Shown here piece by piece: positions 53,810 through 63,394 of a stretch of DNA of 64,000 bases; the stretch's first letter is position 1, and the number at the start of each line of letters is the position of its first letter. The translations under genes were made by a program, and so were the position numbers. A model generated the notes under the pieces. It saw only the letters and a list, made by a program, of their open reading frames with translations. It had not been told where the DNA came from and ran no database searches. The DNA comes from Batillaria attramentaria (taxonomy: Eukaryota > Mollusca > Gastropoda > Batillariidae), in contig JACVVK020000054.1 of assembly GCA_018292915.2 (NCBI GenBank), positions 124,001-188,000 on the forward strand. Reading direction: 5' to 3'.

Positions 53810-53887
53810 ACAATGTCAAGGTCTGCTGCCACCACAAATGACAAACTGGTTTCCCATCAGAACTCCAGTCCTCATCCTCTGAATAAA
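53810..53887 (+). CDS. Possible second coding exon of the MSEE gene
   Basis: CCGACAG acceptor, AATAAA|GTAGGT donor, 78 nt. It is open in the frame that phase 0 from MSEE would give, reading TMSRSAATTNDKLVSHQNSS. The reading is Ser/Asn-rich with no domain, and no third exon was found. Confidence 0.22.
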
Positions 53888-56681
53888 GTAGGTACAAGCT
53901 CAGTAACTGTTTTGGAAGGCGTCCGGTCGTGTTGTGTCGATCTTAGCTGGTCTTTGGTGTGTAATTGCACAGAAATGGTGCACCATATGTGTATTTTGTG
54001 CACGATCGTGCTCCATTGGTTTGTGACATTAGCATAAATACACATCAATCAGGGTGAGGTTTTTGTGACGTCGATGATTCAGCAGATGGATTGCGGGTGT
54101 CTTGTTTACCAAGTCACCATTCAGCCAAAATAGGGAGTCTGTTCAGTAAATTTCACTTCACGTCATCAAAGAGGAATAGGTTTTGTCATAATACATTCAT
54201 CTAGGCTGTTCATGTCATGGCTGAGATATGGAAAAACAAAAAACAACAACCAAAAAAAAAAACCCAAAAAAAACCCAATAAAGCCAACCGGCACACAGAA
54301 TCTCAGTGTCTCTGGCCATGAGATGGCATAGGAATGTGTGAAACCAGTTTGTGTGTCGATTACTCAGCCACTAGGTCACTTTCTGTACTTCACTGGGGCA
54401 TGGATCTCTTGGCGTTAACTTCTTACCGATCTTAGTGGTTCCACTTGACTCTCCTAGTCTGTAAGCCGGAGGTGCTGAGTTGAAAGACGTGTCAGTGGTA
54501 CCCGCTGACCTGGGCGTGTTGCCTAATACAGACCAAAGTCAAGCATACCGATAGAGGGTCGGTAAAGGCATGGATCAAAGGTCGCAGTTCTTGGGGCCTT
54601 GGAGTTTCTGTGTAACCAAAGGCTGCCAGCAGACCGTTCCACATGGCTGCACATTGTCCGGAGTCCACCACCGTCGCCTCGGCTTTAAGACCTTGCAGTC
54701 AGTGGCATGTAACTGATCCCAGAACTGATGACGCAACAACTACGCTTGGCAAATTGTCGCGATCGGTCTTAGCGTAACTAATGCTCCTCAGCTGTCGATT
54801 GATCAGTTTTGCAACTTGATAACTTACCCGGCTGTGTTCTTCTTTCGACAGAAAGGGAGATTGGGTACCAAGACTGGTGTATGTGCAAAAATGCGTAGTT
54901 CGTGACAGTATTCACCAGCTCTTCCCAGTTTTGACTGACTCCTAGAGATATCCACGTGTATGAGATTATCATCGTGGAATTCGAGAGGTTGACACCGAGA
55001 TTTAAAAAAAAAAAATTATTTTAACCCTAGGCGGCCTACCTTCCAATTGAGACACCCAGGACGGAACCATTTGAACGTCAGTGTTTATTTATGAAAGTAG
55101 GCTTGGCAAAGGGCGACGCCACATTTAATTTTATGTATTTGTTCAATCGACTGTGACCAAAGATGTACGGTCTTTGCTGTGACGGAATATGAGTGTACAT
55201 TCTGTTGCTAGAGTAAAGTGAAACCGTCAGGTATGCTGACCATGTCACGAGTGGAAACCAGCCACATTTGTTAATGTCAGTGAGTAAATGTCTACTGAAG
55301 TCACGCTGTCAGCCATGGTGGCGTGAACCCATTTTGGGCCAGTCCTTACTGCTGGTTGATTTATTATTGTGTGTACATGCAGGAGCCCCTTAGTCTTATG
55401 TTACCCTCGCGTTTATGGTGACGTCCAACTTTGGCTACTATTACTACTTGCGTTACAGCTCATTTGCAAACTGACCTCCAGCTGACACCCAGGGTGAGAG
55501 GTCAGAGATGTCGACTGGCTTGCCGCACTGGCCGTTGATTGCCTGACAGTTGAATAGCAGTGGCGGCCATTCTAAGAATAGTGGCACGGGGTGACAACCC
55601 CACCACCAGAGGAATGCAGTCGAGTGTTATGGTATTGCGATAACATATTGTCACGAAATAATTGTATAGTAGTGTATGCGTATTTGAAAGTTACGTTGCA
55701 CCTGTGTAACGATCCGTGTCAAATCACTGCATGCTCCTTCGTGTGTAGCAACAAAACCTTCAGCAATAACGGCTTTGCTGTTGGCAAATACAGCAGCCAC
55801 AAATCTGGCACTGATTGGGTGTCGGGGGGGGGGGGGGGGGGCAGGTCACAGTGTAGATTATGTTTTGGTCTGCCCCTATCGTCTTAGACCAAAAGTGGGT
55901 CGGGGGGGAAGGGTGGTTTGTGGGGCACCAGGCTGACCTACTCACCTAGTGACGGTGTGGGTCGCTAGGACGTACAAAGGTAGTTGGCCTTGTCGCACGG
56001 AACGACCTTCAGTGTGTGTTGGAGGCACCCGCTATGTAACGTGATGTAACATGCACGTGGGTATACATTCCGTACAGCGGCCGATGATGAAAGGTGTTGT
56101 TTCTGAATAGTTTCTTACTCGGCTCACATTTTCTACGAAACGTCTCACCCCTTTAAATGTACCCACAACGAGGGACAAGGAAGCTAGATTTCATCAGATT
56201 TCCTGGGTAAGGCGGGTACCGTGCGTGAGGCATGAATGACACATCAATGAGTAAACTGCATTCAGGTTACTAGATTGATCCATGCCAGTGCCGCAGGAGA
56301 CGGGTGCAATTGGTACAGCTCAGAGGGACAGTACAGTTGTTAACAGCCAACGTGTACAAATCGATACAAACTGAAATAGAAGAGCGCCGGTCACCATTGT
56401 GTTAAACACTCTTCACCACGCTGTTATTGATTTATGGAGTCCTGTCTCTATGGAGTATGGAGACTCTTGGGTCATTACAGTCAGTGGGAGCCATTATTGT
56501 TACCACACCTGTCAGACAAGGAGCCAGCTGTCATTAGTACCCGTCGTGAGATGCGCACAATAAACTATCTGTATGCTTGCCACAAACTTGGGTTTGAAAC
56601 ATTTACCAAACACATTTAGGCTGACAGTTTGTGTGATTTTGTTGTCCTTGGGGTTTCTCTTTTATGGTGTGGGCTGGCGAG

Positions 56682-56685
<4 letters not shown>

Positions 56686-56730
<45 letters not shown>
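56686..56730. repeat. (TG)n microsatellite
   Basis: About 22 TG units. Confidence 0.97.
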
Positions 56731-57333
56731 CTAAAAACAGGCAACTGTTTCGGTTTTGCAAAAACAGTGTTGCCGCTGACAAGAGCTTTGCCTTACCCGT
56801 GTATAAGACTTGTCATACTTAGTGTGGGACATCGAGGACACTGAACCTACAGGGGGATTTACCCATGCGTGACATTCTTGAATTACCTCACGCAAGGACA
56901 AGTCCTGACATACTTAGGCAGTAAGGGCGAGAATGAATGAACGAACGACTCTCATCCCACCCCCTACCCCCGTCCCCCCCCCCCCCACACACACACACAA
57001 AGTTCTAGTCAAGATCCTTGTTTTGTTTGACAAAGCGGTCGTCTGCAAACGGTTACTGTAGATGGAGAAGCAGTCCCAAAGTAGCTTATAACCTTCAGAC
57101 AACCGCAAAAGCATGTAGCGTGGCAGCAGTATGCCACCTTGGTGTGTACGTCAAGGCGTGGGTGTGTTCGGCATTCTTGACTAAAAATATATCCTGATGC
57201 TACCTGCCCAATACTAGAGATACATAATAGTGGAGAAGACTTGACAGTGTCTGCTAACACATACCGAAAGGGACAGAAATGCACCCATGCAGTCTTCCGT
57301 CTTCATTGAAACCGCCTCTGGGACGACAAAGTA

Positions 57334-57336
<3 letters not shown>

Positions 57337-57371
<35 letters not shown>
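57337..57371. repeat. (TTGA)n microsatellite
   Basis: About eight TTGA/ATTG units. Confidence 0.95.
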
Positions 57372-57372
<1 letters not shown>

Positions 57373-57955
57373 GCTTTCGTCCGTCGCAGCAACGGCAGAC
57401 AAGATACGTGATATGTGTTGCGTTGTGTATTCTGTACCTAGATCGCAGTCAGTGAGTTACGTGACAGTCTATTTATGTTTGTAAACAAACTACAAAGAAT
57501 GTGTCGCATGAACAGTAATGTACTTAAACATGAGTAACGCCTCATGCGTCATTCGACAAGTTTCGTATTGGGATGGTAGGCGGTGAAGGCTGGATGATGC
57601 AATCGCTGTCTATATTGACAGGTCCTTGCCCTTGCCGATTGACGTGGACCATTTGTTGGCGGTGTGCCAGTTTCAATGAACGTTAAACTTTACCGTGTGA
57701 CGTGGTACGGACGCCGGGAGGTGTGGCAGGGGGCTCGACAGCGTGCGGGGCTCTGATTGGCTCTCACGCACACACCTCAATGTGGGCGATGTCGAGGGTC
57801 GTGAAGTTCGAAGCGGTCGCGTCCTGTTTAGGCTGTTTCCCCTTGAATAATGAACTGGTCCGCTATTGCAATCCGCAATTCCGCGAAATCAGTGCGAAAT
57901 TCCGCGACACATACTACCCTCAATCGCCCGCTTTTTACTCCTGGTTTTGTGTGTG

Positions 57956-57957
<2 letters not shown>

Positions 57958-58003
<46 letters not shown>

Positions 58004-58017
58004 TGGGGGGGGGGGGG
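57958..58017. repeat. (TG)n followed by poly-G
   Basis: About 22 TG units, then GGTGGGGGGG. Confidence 0.96.
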
Positions 58018-58559
58018 CTAAAACAAATCACATATCGGCCTTCCACACCCCAGCCAGTCGGAGGGATTGCGGAAGAAAAATGATAAGATGGACCTTTGAA
58101 TCAAGTTATATAGCACATGGTCATGTCTATTTTTATGCAAGTGTCGGACCTGGAGTTGATCAGCCTGCCCTGCCTCTGGCCGGAACAAACAACAAACAAA
58201 ACAACTGTGGTCCGTGACTGGTACAAGTACGTCGATCCATAAGATAATTTTTCACTTAAAATGAGGACACGGAACCATTTTACTAAATTTTGACGAATCA
58301 TCGTGACGCAATGATTTTATACATTTGCCAGTGTTTCTCGACGATTTCTGAGCCCGGCGGCGTTCGGTGTAATCCCCAGCCCGTGTATCCCCAGCCACGT
58401 AGTACTACAGTACATGGGTCTGACCCTGTGACCTGACCGTGCGACCCGTACGCTTCGGCGGTCATCTGATAGTTTGTCACCTTGTCGTGCCGCCAAGGCC
58501 CATTTAAAAACATCAGATTTAGTTAGTTGGTAATTAGTGGTGAATCAATTCTATGCATT

Positions 58560-58732
58560 GTGTCCTGTCTTATCACTTTTAGTTTCCTCGTCTTATATTA
58601 GTTATACATCGTGAAGCTGCCTTTAAATATTAACCCTTTATTTTATTAAATTTTACATGCCCCTGAACAAAAAACAAATTTGTTCTTAATGGACACAATA
58701 AAGTCGTTTGAATTTGAATTAGATCGGAGTAG
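58560..58732 (+). mobile_element. 3' tail of a non-LTR element
   Basis: AATTTGTTCTTAATGGACAC followed by AATAAAGTCGTTTGAATTTG resembles the tail at 29830-29945. No coding part attached. Confidence 0.45.
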
Positions 58733-58891
58733 TCTGACGTTAGAAAGGGCAGAACCCACGCTAGCCTCGCAGAACCCACGCTAGCCTCGCATTCAGTTAA
58801 AACACCTTGGCACATGCATAAAATACAAATGACCACACAGTGTCCCCCCGCGCGCACGCGCATGTGTGTGTGTTGGTTCACGTTGACTGTA

Positions 58892-58895
58892 CCGG
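58892..58895. repeat. CCGG target-site duplication, left
   Basis: CCGG directly before the TGTAGG terminus; partner at 63391-63394. Confidence 0.9.
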
Positions 58896-59118
58896 TGTAG
58901 GATCCGGTCCGGTCCCCCCTCTGAAGTAGTCCCCCGGGGGACCAATTCGTGGCAAAAACTGCTCTATAATGGTCCCCCCTTAGACATCCAGCCTCGTTTT
59001 CGACTGGTCCCCCTGGGCGATTTTGGTCCCCCCTCGCATCCAAAATAGGCCCCCTCTCGAAGTGGTCCCCCTCTTTTCTAACCAATGTAGTCAGTATTTA
59101 TTTTTAACTTTATTGTTA
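58896..59118 (+). repeat. Left terminal inverted repeat of the Ginger element
   Basis: 223 bp with several TGGTCCCCC(CT) motifs and the self-complementary GTCCCCCGGGGGAC near 58930. It extends inward through CCAATGTAGTCAGTATTTAT to ATTGTTA. Confidence 0.93.
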
Positions 59119-59155
59119 TAGTGTGTGTCAACTCAGTAGAAAACGTGACTCTGGA

Positions 59156-59161
59156 TCTCTC

Positions 59162-59199
<38 letters not shown>

Positions 59200-59302
59200 C
59201 CCCCACACTTTCTCTCCTCCCCCCATCTCTCAAACACACACACACACACACATTATGCACGCACTCACGCACGCGTGCACACTCACTCACGCACGCACGC
59301 AC

Positions 59303-59379
<77 letters not shown>
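59156..59379. repeat. (CT)n and (CA)n blocks inside the transposon
   Basis: CT run, C-rich spacer, CA and CACG-type repeats, then a long pure CA run. Confidence 0.96.
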
Positions 59380-59380
<1 letters not shown>

Positions 59381-59465
59381 CTCTTTCGTTATATGTATAA
59401 TTATTTTCATTTTTGTACAGAGATGTTATTCAAGATGATCTTGAACTGGGTCAAGGTTACAGTGT

Positions 59466-59651
59466 CAAATCTAAACTTTTAAAAGTGATTTAACTTCGTA
59501 GATTTGCCGTTCTATGTAGCCTATACTTTTGTTTTTTATTTTCTCTTTTTTTTTGTGGGATGAGAAAACGGTCGCCACTAAAAAACAAAAGTATAGGCTA
59601 CATAGAACGGCAAATCTACGAAGTTAAATCACTTTTAAAAGTTTAGATTTG
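59466..59651. repeat. Perfect 73-bp inverted repeat with 40-bp spacer
   Basis: Arms 59466-59538 and 59579-59651 are exact reverse complements (CAAATCTAAACTTTTAAAAG... and ...CTTTTAAAAGTTTAGATTTG). The spacer, ending GAGAAAACGGTCGCCAC, occurs again directly after the right arm with a longer T-run, so the order is arm, spacer, inverted arm, spacer. Confidence 0.95.
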
Positions 59652-59692
59652 TTTTCTCTTTTTTTTTTTTTTTTGTGGGATGAGAAAACGGT

Positions 59693-59774
59693 CGCCACGC
59701 TTCTTGACACGTCACGTGACTCGTGTCAAACATCGCCACGCTTCTTGACACGTCACGTGACTCGTGTCAAACAT
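59693..59774. repeat. 41-bp direct repeat, two copies, with palindromic core
   Basis: CGCCACGCTTCTTGACACGT and CACGTGACTCGTGTCAAACA appear twice in tandem. Each contains TTGACAC...GTGTCAA arms around TCACGTGA, 70-150 bp before the transposase ATG. Possible regulatory or transposase-binding site; inference only. Confidence 0.9.
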
Positions 59775-59841
59775 GCCTATAATTATAAGTACACGACAAT
59801 TCATTCCGTCAACCAGTCTTCGTTTTTCATTGACTATCATC

Positions 59842-60334
59842 ATGGACGACACTCTGTATGACAACGTGTTGAACTATTTGAAAAATGGCACTTACCCTCT
59901 GACCGCGAAAGGGGAAAACCGTGATGTGACTAAAGTTAAAAAGAGACAGTTGAGAAAGACTGCTGCAAAATACACAATTCGAGAGGATGTGCTCTACCAC
60001 GACGGAATCCTCGTGGCAAAGAGGAACCAGGTTCCAGAGATATTGCAAGAGTTTCATGACAACTATGTGAGCGGAGGACATTTGGGGATGAACAAGACTT
60101 ATAAGAAGGTGAGCACCCGTTTTTGTACTCCCAGTTTTAACAGGCTTTAGAATGGGAACGAGGTTTTGTGTGTTTCTGGTATGTCTGGTATAACCAACAC
60201 ATCGGATATAGCGGCCACTTTTGTCCTGGTGGACGTTATATCCGATGACTCCGTATATAACGTAAATTTTCCGGTATAGCCGATGTCTTCGGTATATAAC
60301 GGACATTTTCCGGATTGAAGACATTTCCTTTGCT

Positions 60335-60371
<37 letters not shown>

Positions 60372-61438
60372 ACACCCCCCCCCACACACACACACACACT
60401 GTTATCTACCAGTTATCTTTAAGACATAGTATTTATAAATATTTCATTACTCTTTTTTCTCTCTAGGTCTTGGAGCGTTACTTCTGGCATGGAATGAAAC
60501 AGGAGGTTGAAGACTACTGCAGATCATGCTGTGTGTGCCAGAACATGAACGCTTGCAGAAAGAAGCCAGCAGCACCGCTTCACCCCATCCCAGTGCCCAA
60601 AAAGAAGTGGAGCCTCGTTGGAATGGACATCATAGGACCTTTGCAGGTCACTGACAGAGGTAACCAGTACATTGTTGCCCTCACAGACCACTTTACAAAG
60701 TTTCCCGTTGCCAAGGCCATCCCGTGCAAGAGTTCAGAGGAAGTTGCCAGATTCATGTACGAAACCATCTGCATCTTTGGCGCGTTTGATTCCCTCATAA
60801 CTGACCAAGGCCGTGAGTTCATTAACTTTGCGCTTGATATTCTCACCGACCGTTTCAATATCAACCATCGCATTTCTTCGGCCTACCACCCTGAGACGAA
60901 CGGCCAACGGGAGAGGGACAATAGGACACTCAAAGACACTTTGGTAAAGATCACAGACAATGATGATTGGGATGAACTCTTGCCAGCAGCCCTGTTCGCC
61001 TACCGAACATCCGTTCACAAGTCTACACAGTTTTCACCCTTTTTGGCATTGTATGGTGAGCAGGCAAAACTACCATTTGACGTCACTGGTGATGCCAACG
61101 AGCAAGATCTGAACGAAGAAATCATGGACACTATGAAGGGGATTCACGAGGAAGTCAAGAACAAAATTGGTGAAAACATTTCAAGGGCGCAGAAGAAGCA
61201 GAAAGAGTACTATGACAGCAGGCGTGCATATGACCACGGGTTCCGCATCGGAGACAAAGTCTTAATCATCAATGCTGCACGAGTACACAGAATGGGAGGC
61301 AAGATGGCACCAAGATTCGTCGGGCCATATGAGGTCATAAGTGTGTTGCCGAAGGGTCGACTTCAACTGAAGAACACTAAAAGTGGGAAAAATACTGAAG
61401 AATCTCTACAATATCAGCAACGTCAAATTGTTCCATGA
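59842..61438 (+). CDS. Ginger1 transposase, Gypsy-integrase-like (two exons: 59842-60108, 60467-61438)
   Basis: Cut-and-paste transposase acting on the element's TIRs. ATG 59842 (MDDTLYDNV) is chosen because the family N-terminus starts close to the YP motif (TYPLT); an in-frame ATG at 59764 lies in the repeated region. Exon 1 gives 89 residues and ends KTYKK at AAG|GTGAGC. Exon 2 starts after CTCTAG at 60467. The HHCC zinc finger spans the intron: two His in exon 1 (FHDNYVSGGH), Cys pair in exon 2 (CCVC). Catalytic triad D143 (GMDIIGPL), D202 (ITDQGREF) and E238 (GQRERDN), with exactly 35 residues between D202 and E238. The GPY/F motif GPYEV is at 375-377. All three acidic residues are present. 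The frame stops at 61438 shortly after an A5 run (61388-61392), beyond which family-like sequence continues in another frame. Confidence 0.9.
60109..60466 (+). other. Intron of the Ginger transposase gene
   Basis: 358 bp, GTGAGC to CTCTCTAG. It contains two diverged 38-bp units (about 60236-60313, CCGATG..TATATAACG..TTTTCCGG), a GT-AC inverse segment before them, and (CT)n/(CA)n runs. Confidence 0.88.
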
Positions 61439-62297
61439 TCGTACACAGGACAACGCTGACCCCTCCCATGCTCCACAGGCTGACCCCTCCTATCATCCAC
61501 AGGCTGACCCCTCCCATGCTCCACAGGCTGACCCCTCCTATCATCCACAGGCTGACCCCTCCCATGCTCCACAGGCTGACCCCTCCTATCATCCACAGGC
61601 TGACCCCTCCCATACTCCACAGGCTGACCCCTCCCATGCTCCACAGGCTGACCCCTCCTATCATCCACAGGCTGACCCCTCCTATCATCCACAGGCTGAC
61701 CCCTCCCATGCTCCACAGGCTGACCCCTCCTATCATCCACAGGCTGACCCCTCTTGCCAGCCGCCATTGAGAATGAAGTTCCACCCCGTTGATGGTGCCT
61801 GGCAAAAGGATCGGGCCTCCAGTTTGAATTTCCCCAGACTTTTCAGGCGGCACCCCTCAAGGGAAAGTGTTGAAGTTGACATTACGGCTACACCTCTCGA
61901 TAGCGTTAGCGTAAAAGGAGATGGGAATTGTTTTTTCCGGTCTGTGAGCTTTGTTGTTTTGGGGACTGAGTCGAAATATAAGGAATTCCGAAATATCATT
62001 TGCGATTGGATTGAAAAGAATGACAAACGCTTCTACGGAACGAGCGCACGTGAAAATTACGTCGCGACATCAAACATGAGAAACGACCGTACTTGGGCCA
62101 CCGAGGTTGAGATATTTGCTGCAGCCACCCTCTTGGACACGCCCGTGTATGTGTTCACAAGAGAGGCTCCAGGCCGACAACCTAGGTGGCTGAAATACGG
62201 GCCAGTTTGGCAATCGGCCCCATTGAAAACAGACAGAGCAATTTATATAATGAATCTTGGACATCACTTTGCTCCTGTTTTTTGTGTCACTCCTTAG
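61383..62297 (+). CDS. C-terminal part of the Ginger protein: repeat linker and OTU cysteine-protease domain
   Basis: Its opening residues (KILKNLYNISNVKLFHD) are what normally follows GPY/F in Gypsy-type integrases. It is therefore the +1-frame continuation of the transposase, not a separate gene; the GTG at 61383 is only the frame's first start-like codon. An octapeptide repeat (61455-61742) leads to the OTU domain: GDGNCFFRS with nucleophile Cys at 61929-61931 and Asp at 61920-61922, then WATEVEIFAAA, and GHHFAPV with His codons at 62262-62267. OTU domains cleave ubiquitin-type linkages; their role in Ginger elements is unknown. The OTU frame is uninterrupted to TAG 62297. Confidence 0.88.
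   Translation: MGKILKNLYNISNVKLFHDRTQDNADPSHAPQADPSYHPQADPSHAPQADPSYHPQADPSHAPQADPSYHPQADPSHTPQADPSHAPQADPSYHPQADPSYHPQADPSHAPQADPSYHPQADPSCQPPLRMKFHPVDGAWQKDRASSLNFPRLFRRHPSRESVEVDITATPLDSVSVKGDGNCFFRSVSFVVLGTESKYKEFRNIICDWIEKNDKRFYGTSARENYVATSNMRNDRTWATEVEIFAAATLLDTPVYVFTREAPGRQPRWLKYGPVWQSAPLKTDRAIYIMNLGHHFAPVFCVTP
61455..61742 (+). repeat. 24-bp coding tandem repeat (8-residue unit, 12 copies)
   Basis: Two variants, GCTGACCCCTCCCATGCTCC (ADPSHAPQ) and GCTGACCCCTCCTATCATCC (ADPSYHPQ), alternate mostly one-for-one with one ADPSHTPQ, then a degenerate 13th unit. All units stay in the OTU frame. Confidence 0.97.
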
Positions 62298-63159
62298 ACC
62301 AGAACTGTTAGTCTTCTGCTGTTTTTGTTGTTTCAAGCGTCATGATTTGAGACACTGGTACTCAGTCTTGACTGTCTACTTGAAGTACGCTGAAAGCCAA
62401 AGGTGGCAACTAGTTTTCATGTCATGGACACTTACTTAATTTTGAAGAAATATTTTTCTATGGCGTTGTATAGAAAATATTAGATACTTGGTCTTTGATG
62501 TTATTCTCTAAATGCTATTTCCAGTTTAAAAAAATTGACAGGAAATGTGGACTTTCATGCATTCGATGACGTTTCATGCAAAGACAGTACGGTAGAAGTT
62601 TGTTTTGTACTTTGCTATTGTTATTATTTTGCTCATTTCAGGACAAGATGTGCGATTAACAATTTATTAATTTACATTTATGTTGCGTTATAAAGTGCAC
62701 AGCGCTCTGGTTAACAATTTCTGTTGCAACTCTTTGCTATTCATTAACTGTTTCTTGTTTCATTTCTTGTTTCTTTGACACAGTTTGACTGGACATACCT
62801 TTTGAAATAAAGTTTTTCTTGTCAAAGAACGTAAATGTCTATTTCAGGTTTTGCTAGAGAGAGAGAGATAGAGAGTGGGGGGGGGGGGGGGAGAGAGAGA
62901 GAGAGAGAGAATATTGATTGACTTATTTATTTATTGTTTGAAATTCTAGTAATAATGTTTAGTATTCGGTACAACCATCTCATAAACAAAAACAAAAAAA
63001 AAAGAACCAATGCAAAAAAACAACTGAAAGAAACAAGAACCAACAACCAAACAAATATATCTCACACACACAAAAATAACAACAAGCACATAAATCGGGA
63101 AAAAAAAAGAAAAAAAAATGTTCCTATGGCCCTGTGCTTTTGGGGACAATAAAGTTTTG
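62298..63159 (+). other. 3' non-coding part of the Ginger element
   Basis: AATAAA at 62806-62811 is the likely polyadenylation signal. Then GA-rich runs (62856-62910, with poly-G), an A-rich block (62990-63118) and GGGGACAATAAAG before the right TIR. No gene seen. Confidence 0.75.
62806..62811 (+). promoter_or_regulatory. Poly(A) signal of the Ginger transcript
   Basis: AATAAA in TTTGAAATAAAGTTTTTC, about 510 bp after the OTU stop codon, followed by a T-rich stretch. Confidence 0.6.
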
Positions 63160-63390
63160 TAACAATAAAGTTAAAAATAAATACTGACATAGCTCTACAT
63201 TGGTTAGAAAAGAGGGGGACCAGTTCGAGAGGGGGCCTACTTTGGATGCGAGGGGGGACCAAAATCGCCCAGGGGGACCAGTCGAAAACGAGGCTGGATG
63301 TCTAAGGGGGGGACCATTATAGAGCAGTTTTTGCCACGAATTGGTCCCCCGGGGGACTACTTCAGAGGGGGGACCGGACCGGATGCTACA
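63160..63390 (-). repeat. Right terminal inverted repeat of the Ginger element
   Basis: 231 bp, inverse of the left TIR with scattered substitutions and an extra ATAGCT near 63189. It includes the same GGGGGACCA motifs and the 14-bp palindrome near 63347-63360. Confidence 0.93.
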
Positions 63391-63394
63391 CCGG
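63391..63394. repeat. CCGG target-site duplication, right
   Basis: CCGG directly after the GCTACA terminus. Confidence 0.9.

Larger units (their letters stand above)
53888..58895. other. Stretch without a supported gene, left of the Ginger element
   Basis: Contains (GT)n at 56686-56730, (TTGA)n at 57337-57371, (TG)n plus poly-G at 57958-58017, and a LINE-type tail at about 58560-58732 (TTAATGGACACAATAAAGTC). A 20-bp direct repeat GCAGAACCCACGCTAGCCTC occurs twice at 58750-58789. Confidence 0.55.
59119..59841 (+). other. 5' non-coding part of the Ginger element
   Basis: Holds (CT)n at 59156-59198, interrupted (CA)n/(CACG)n at 59234-59379, a perfect 73-bp inverted repeat (59466-59538 and 59579-59651) and two 41-bp direct repeats (59693-59774). 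The transposase promoter should lie here; no TATA box is convincing. Confidence 0.7.
58896..63390 (+). mobile_element. Ginger1-type DNA transposon with integrase-like transposase and OTU domain
   Basis: 4495 bp, bounded by CCGG target-site duplications (58892-58895 and 63391-63394). The ends begin TGTAGGATCCGGTCCGG and, on the other strand, TGTAGCATCCGGTCCGG: a TG...CA terminus like LTR elements. Imperfect TIRs are 223 and 231 bp. Inside are a two-exon Gypsy-integrase-like transposase, an OTU protease domain, an AATAAA at 62806 and microsatellites. Published Ginger1 elements have 40-270-bp TIRs, CCGG/CCGT targets, GPY/F integrases and C-terminal OTU or Ulp1 domains, so all points fit. No reverse transcriptase, gag or protease is present, which argues against a Gypsy element. 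Confidence 0.95.

Noticed and set aside
61423..61853. Frames of repeated SLWMIGGV / QPVDDRRG / TPPMLHRL
   Set aside because: Other-frame and antisense readings of the 24-bp coding repeat; only the OTU frame continues into a domain.
58896..63390. Gypsy LTR retrotransposon or endogenous retrovirus
   Set aside because: No gag, protease or reverse transcriptase; the ends are inverted, not direct, repeats; the target duplication is CCGG.
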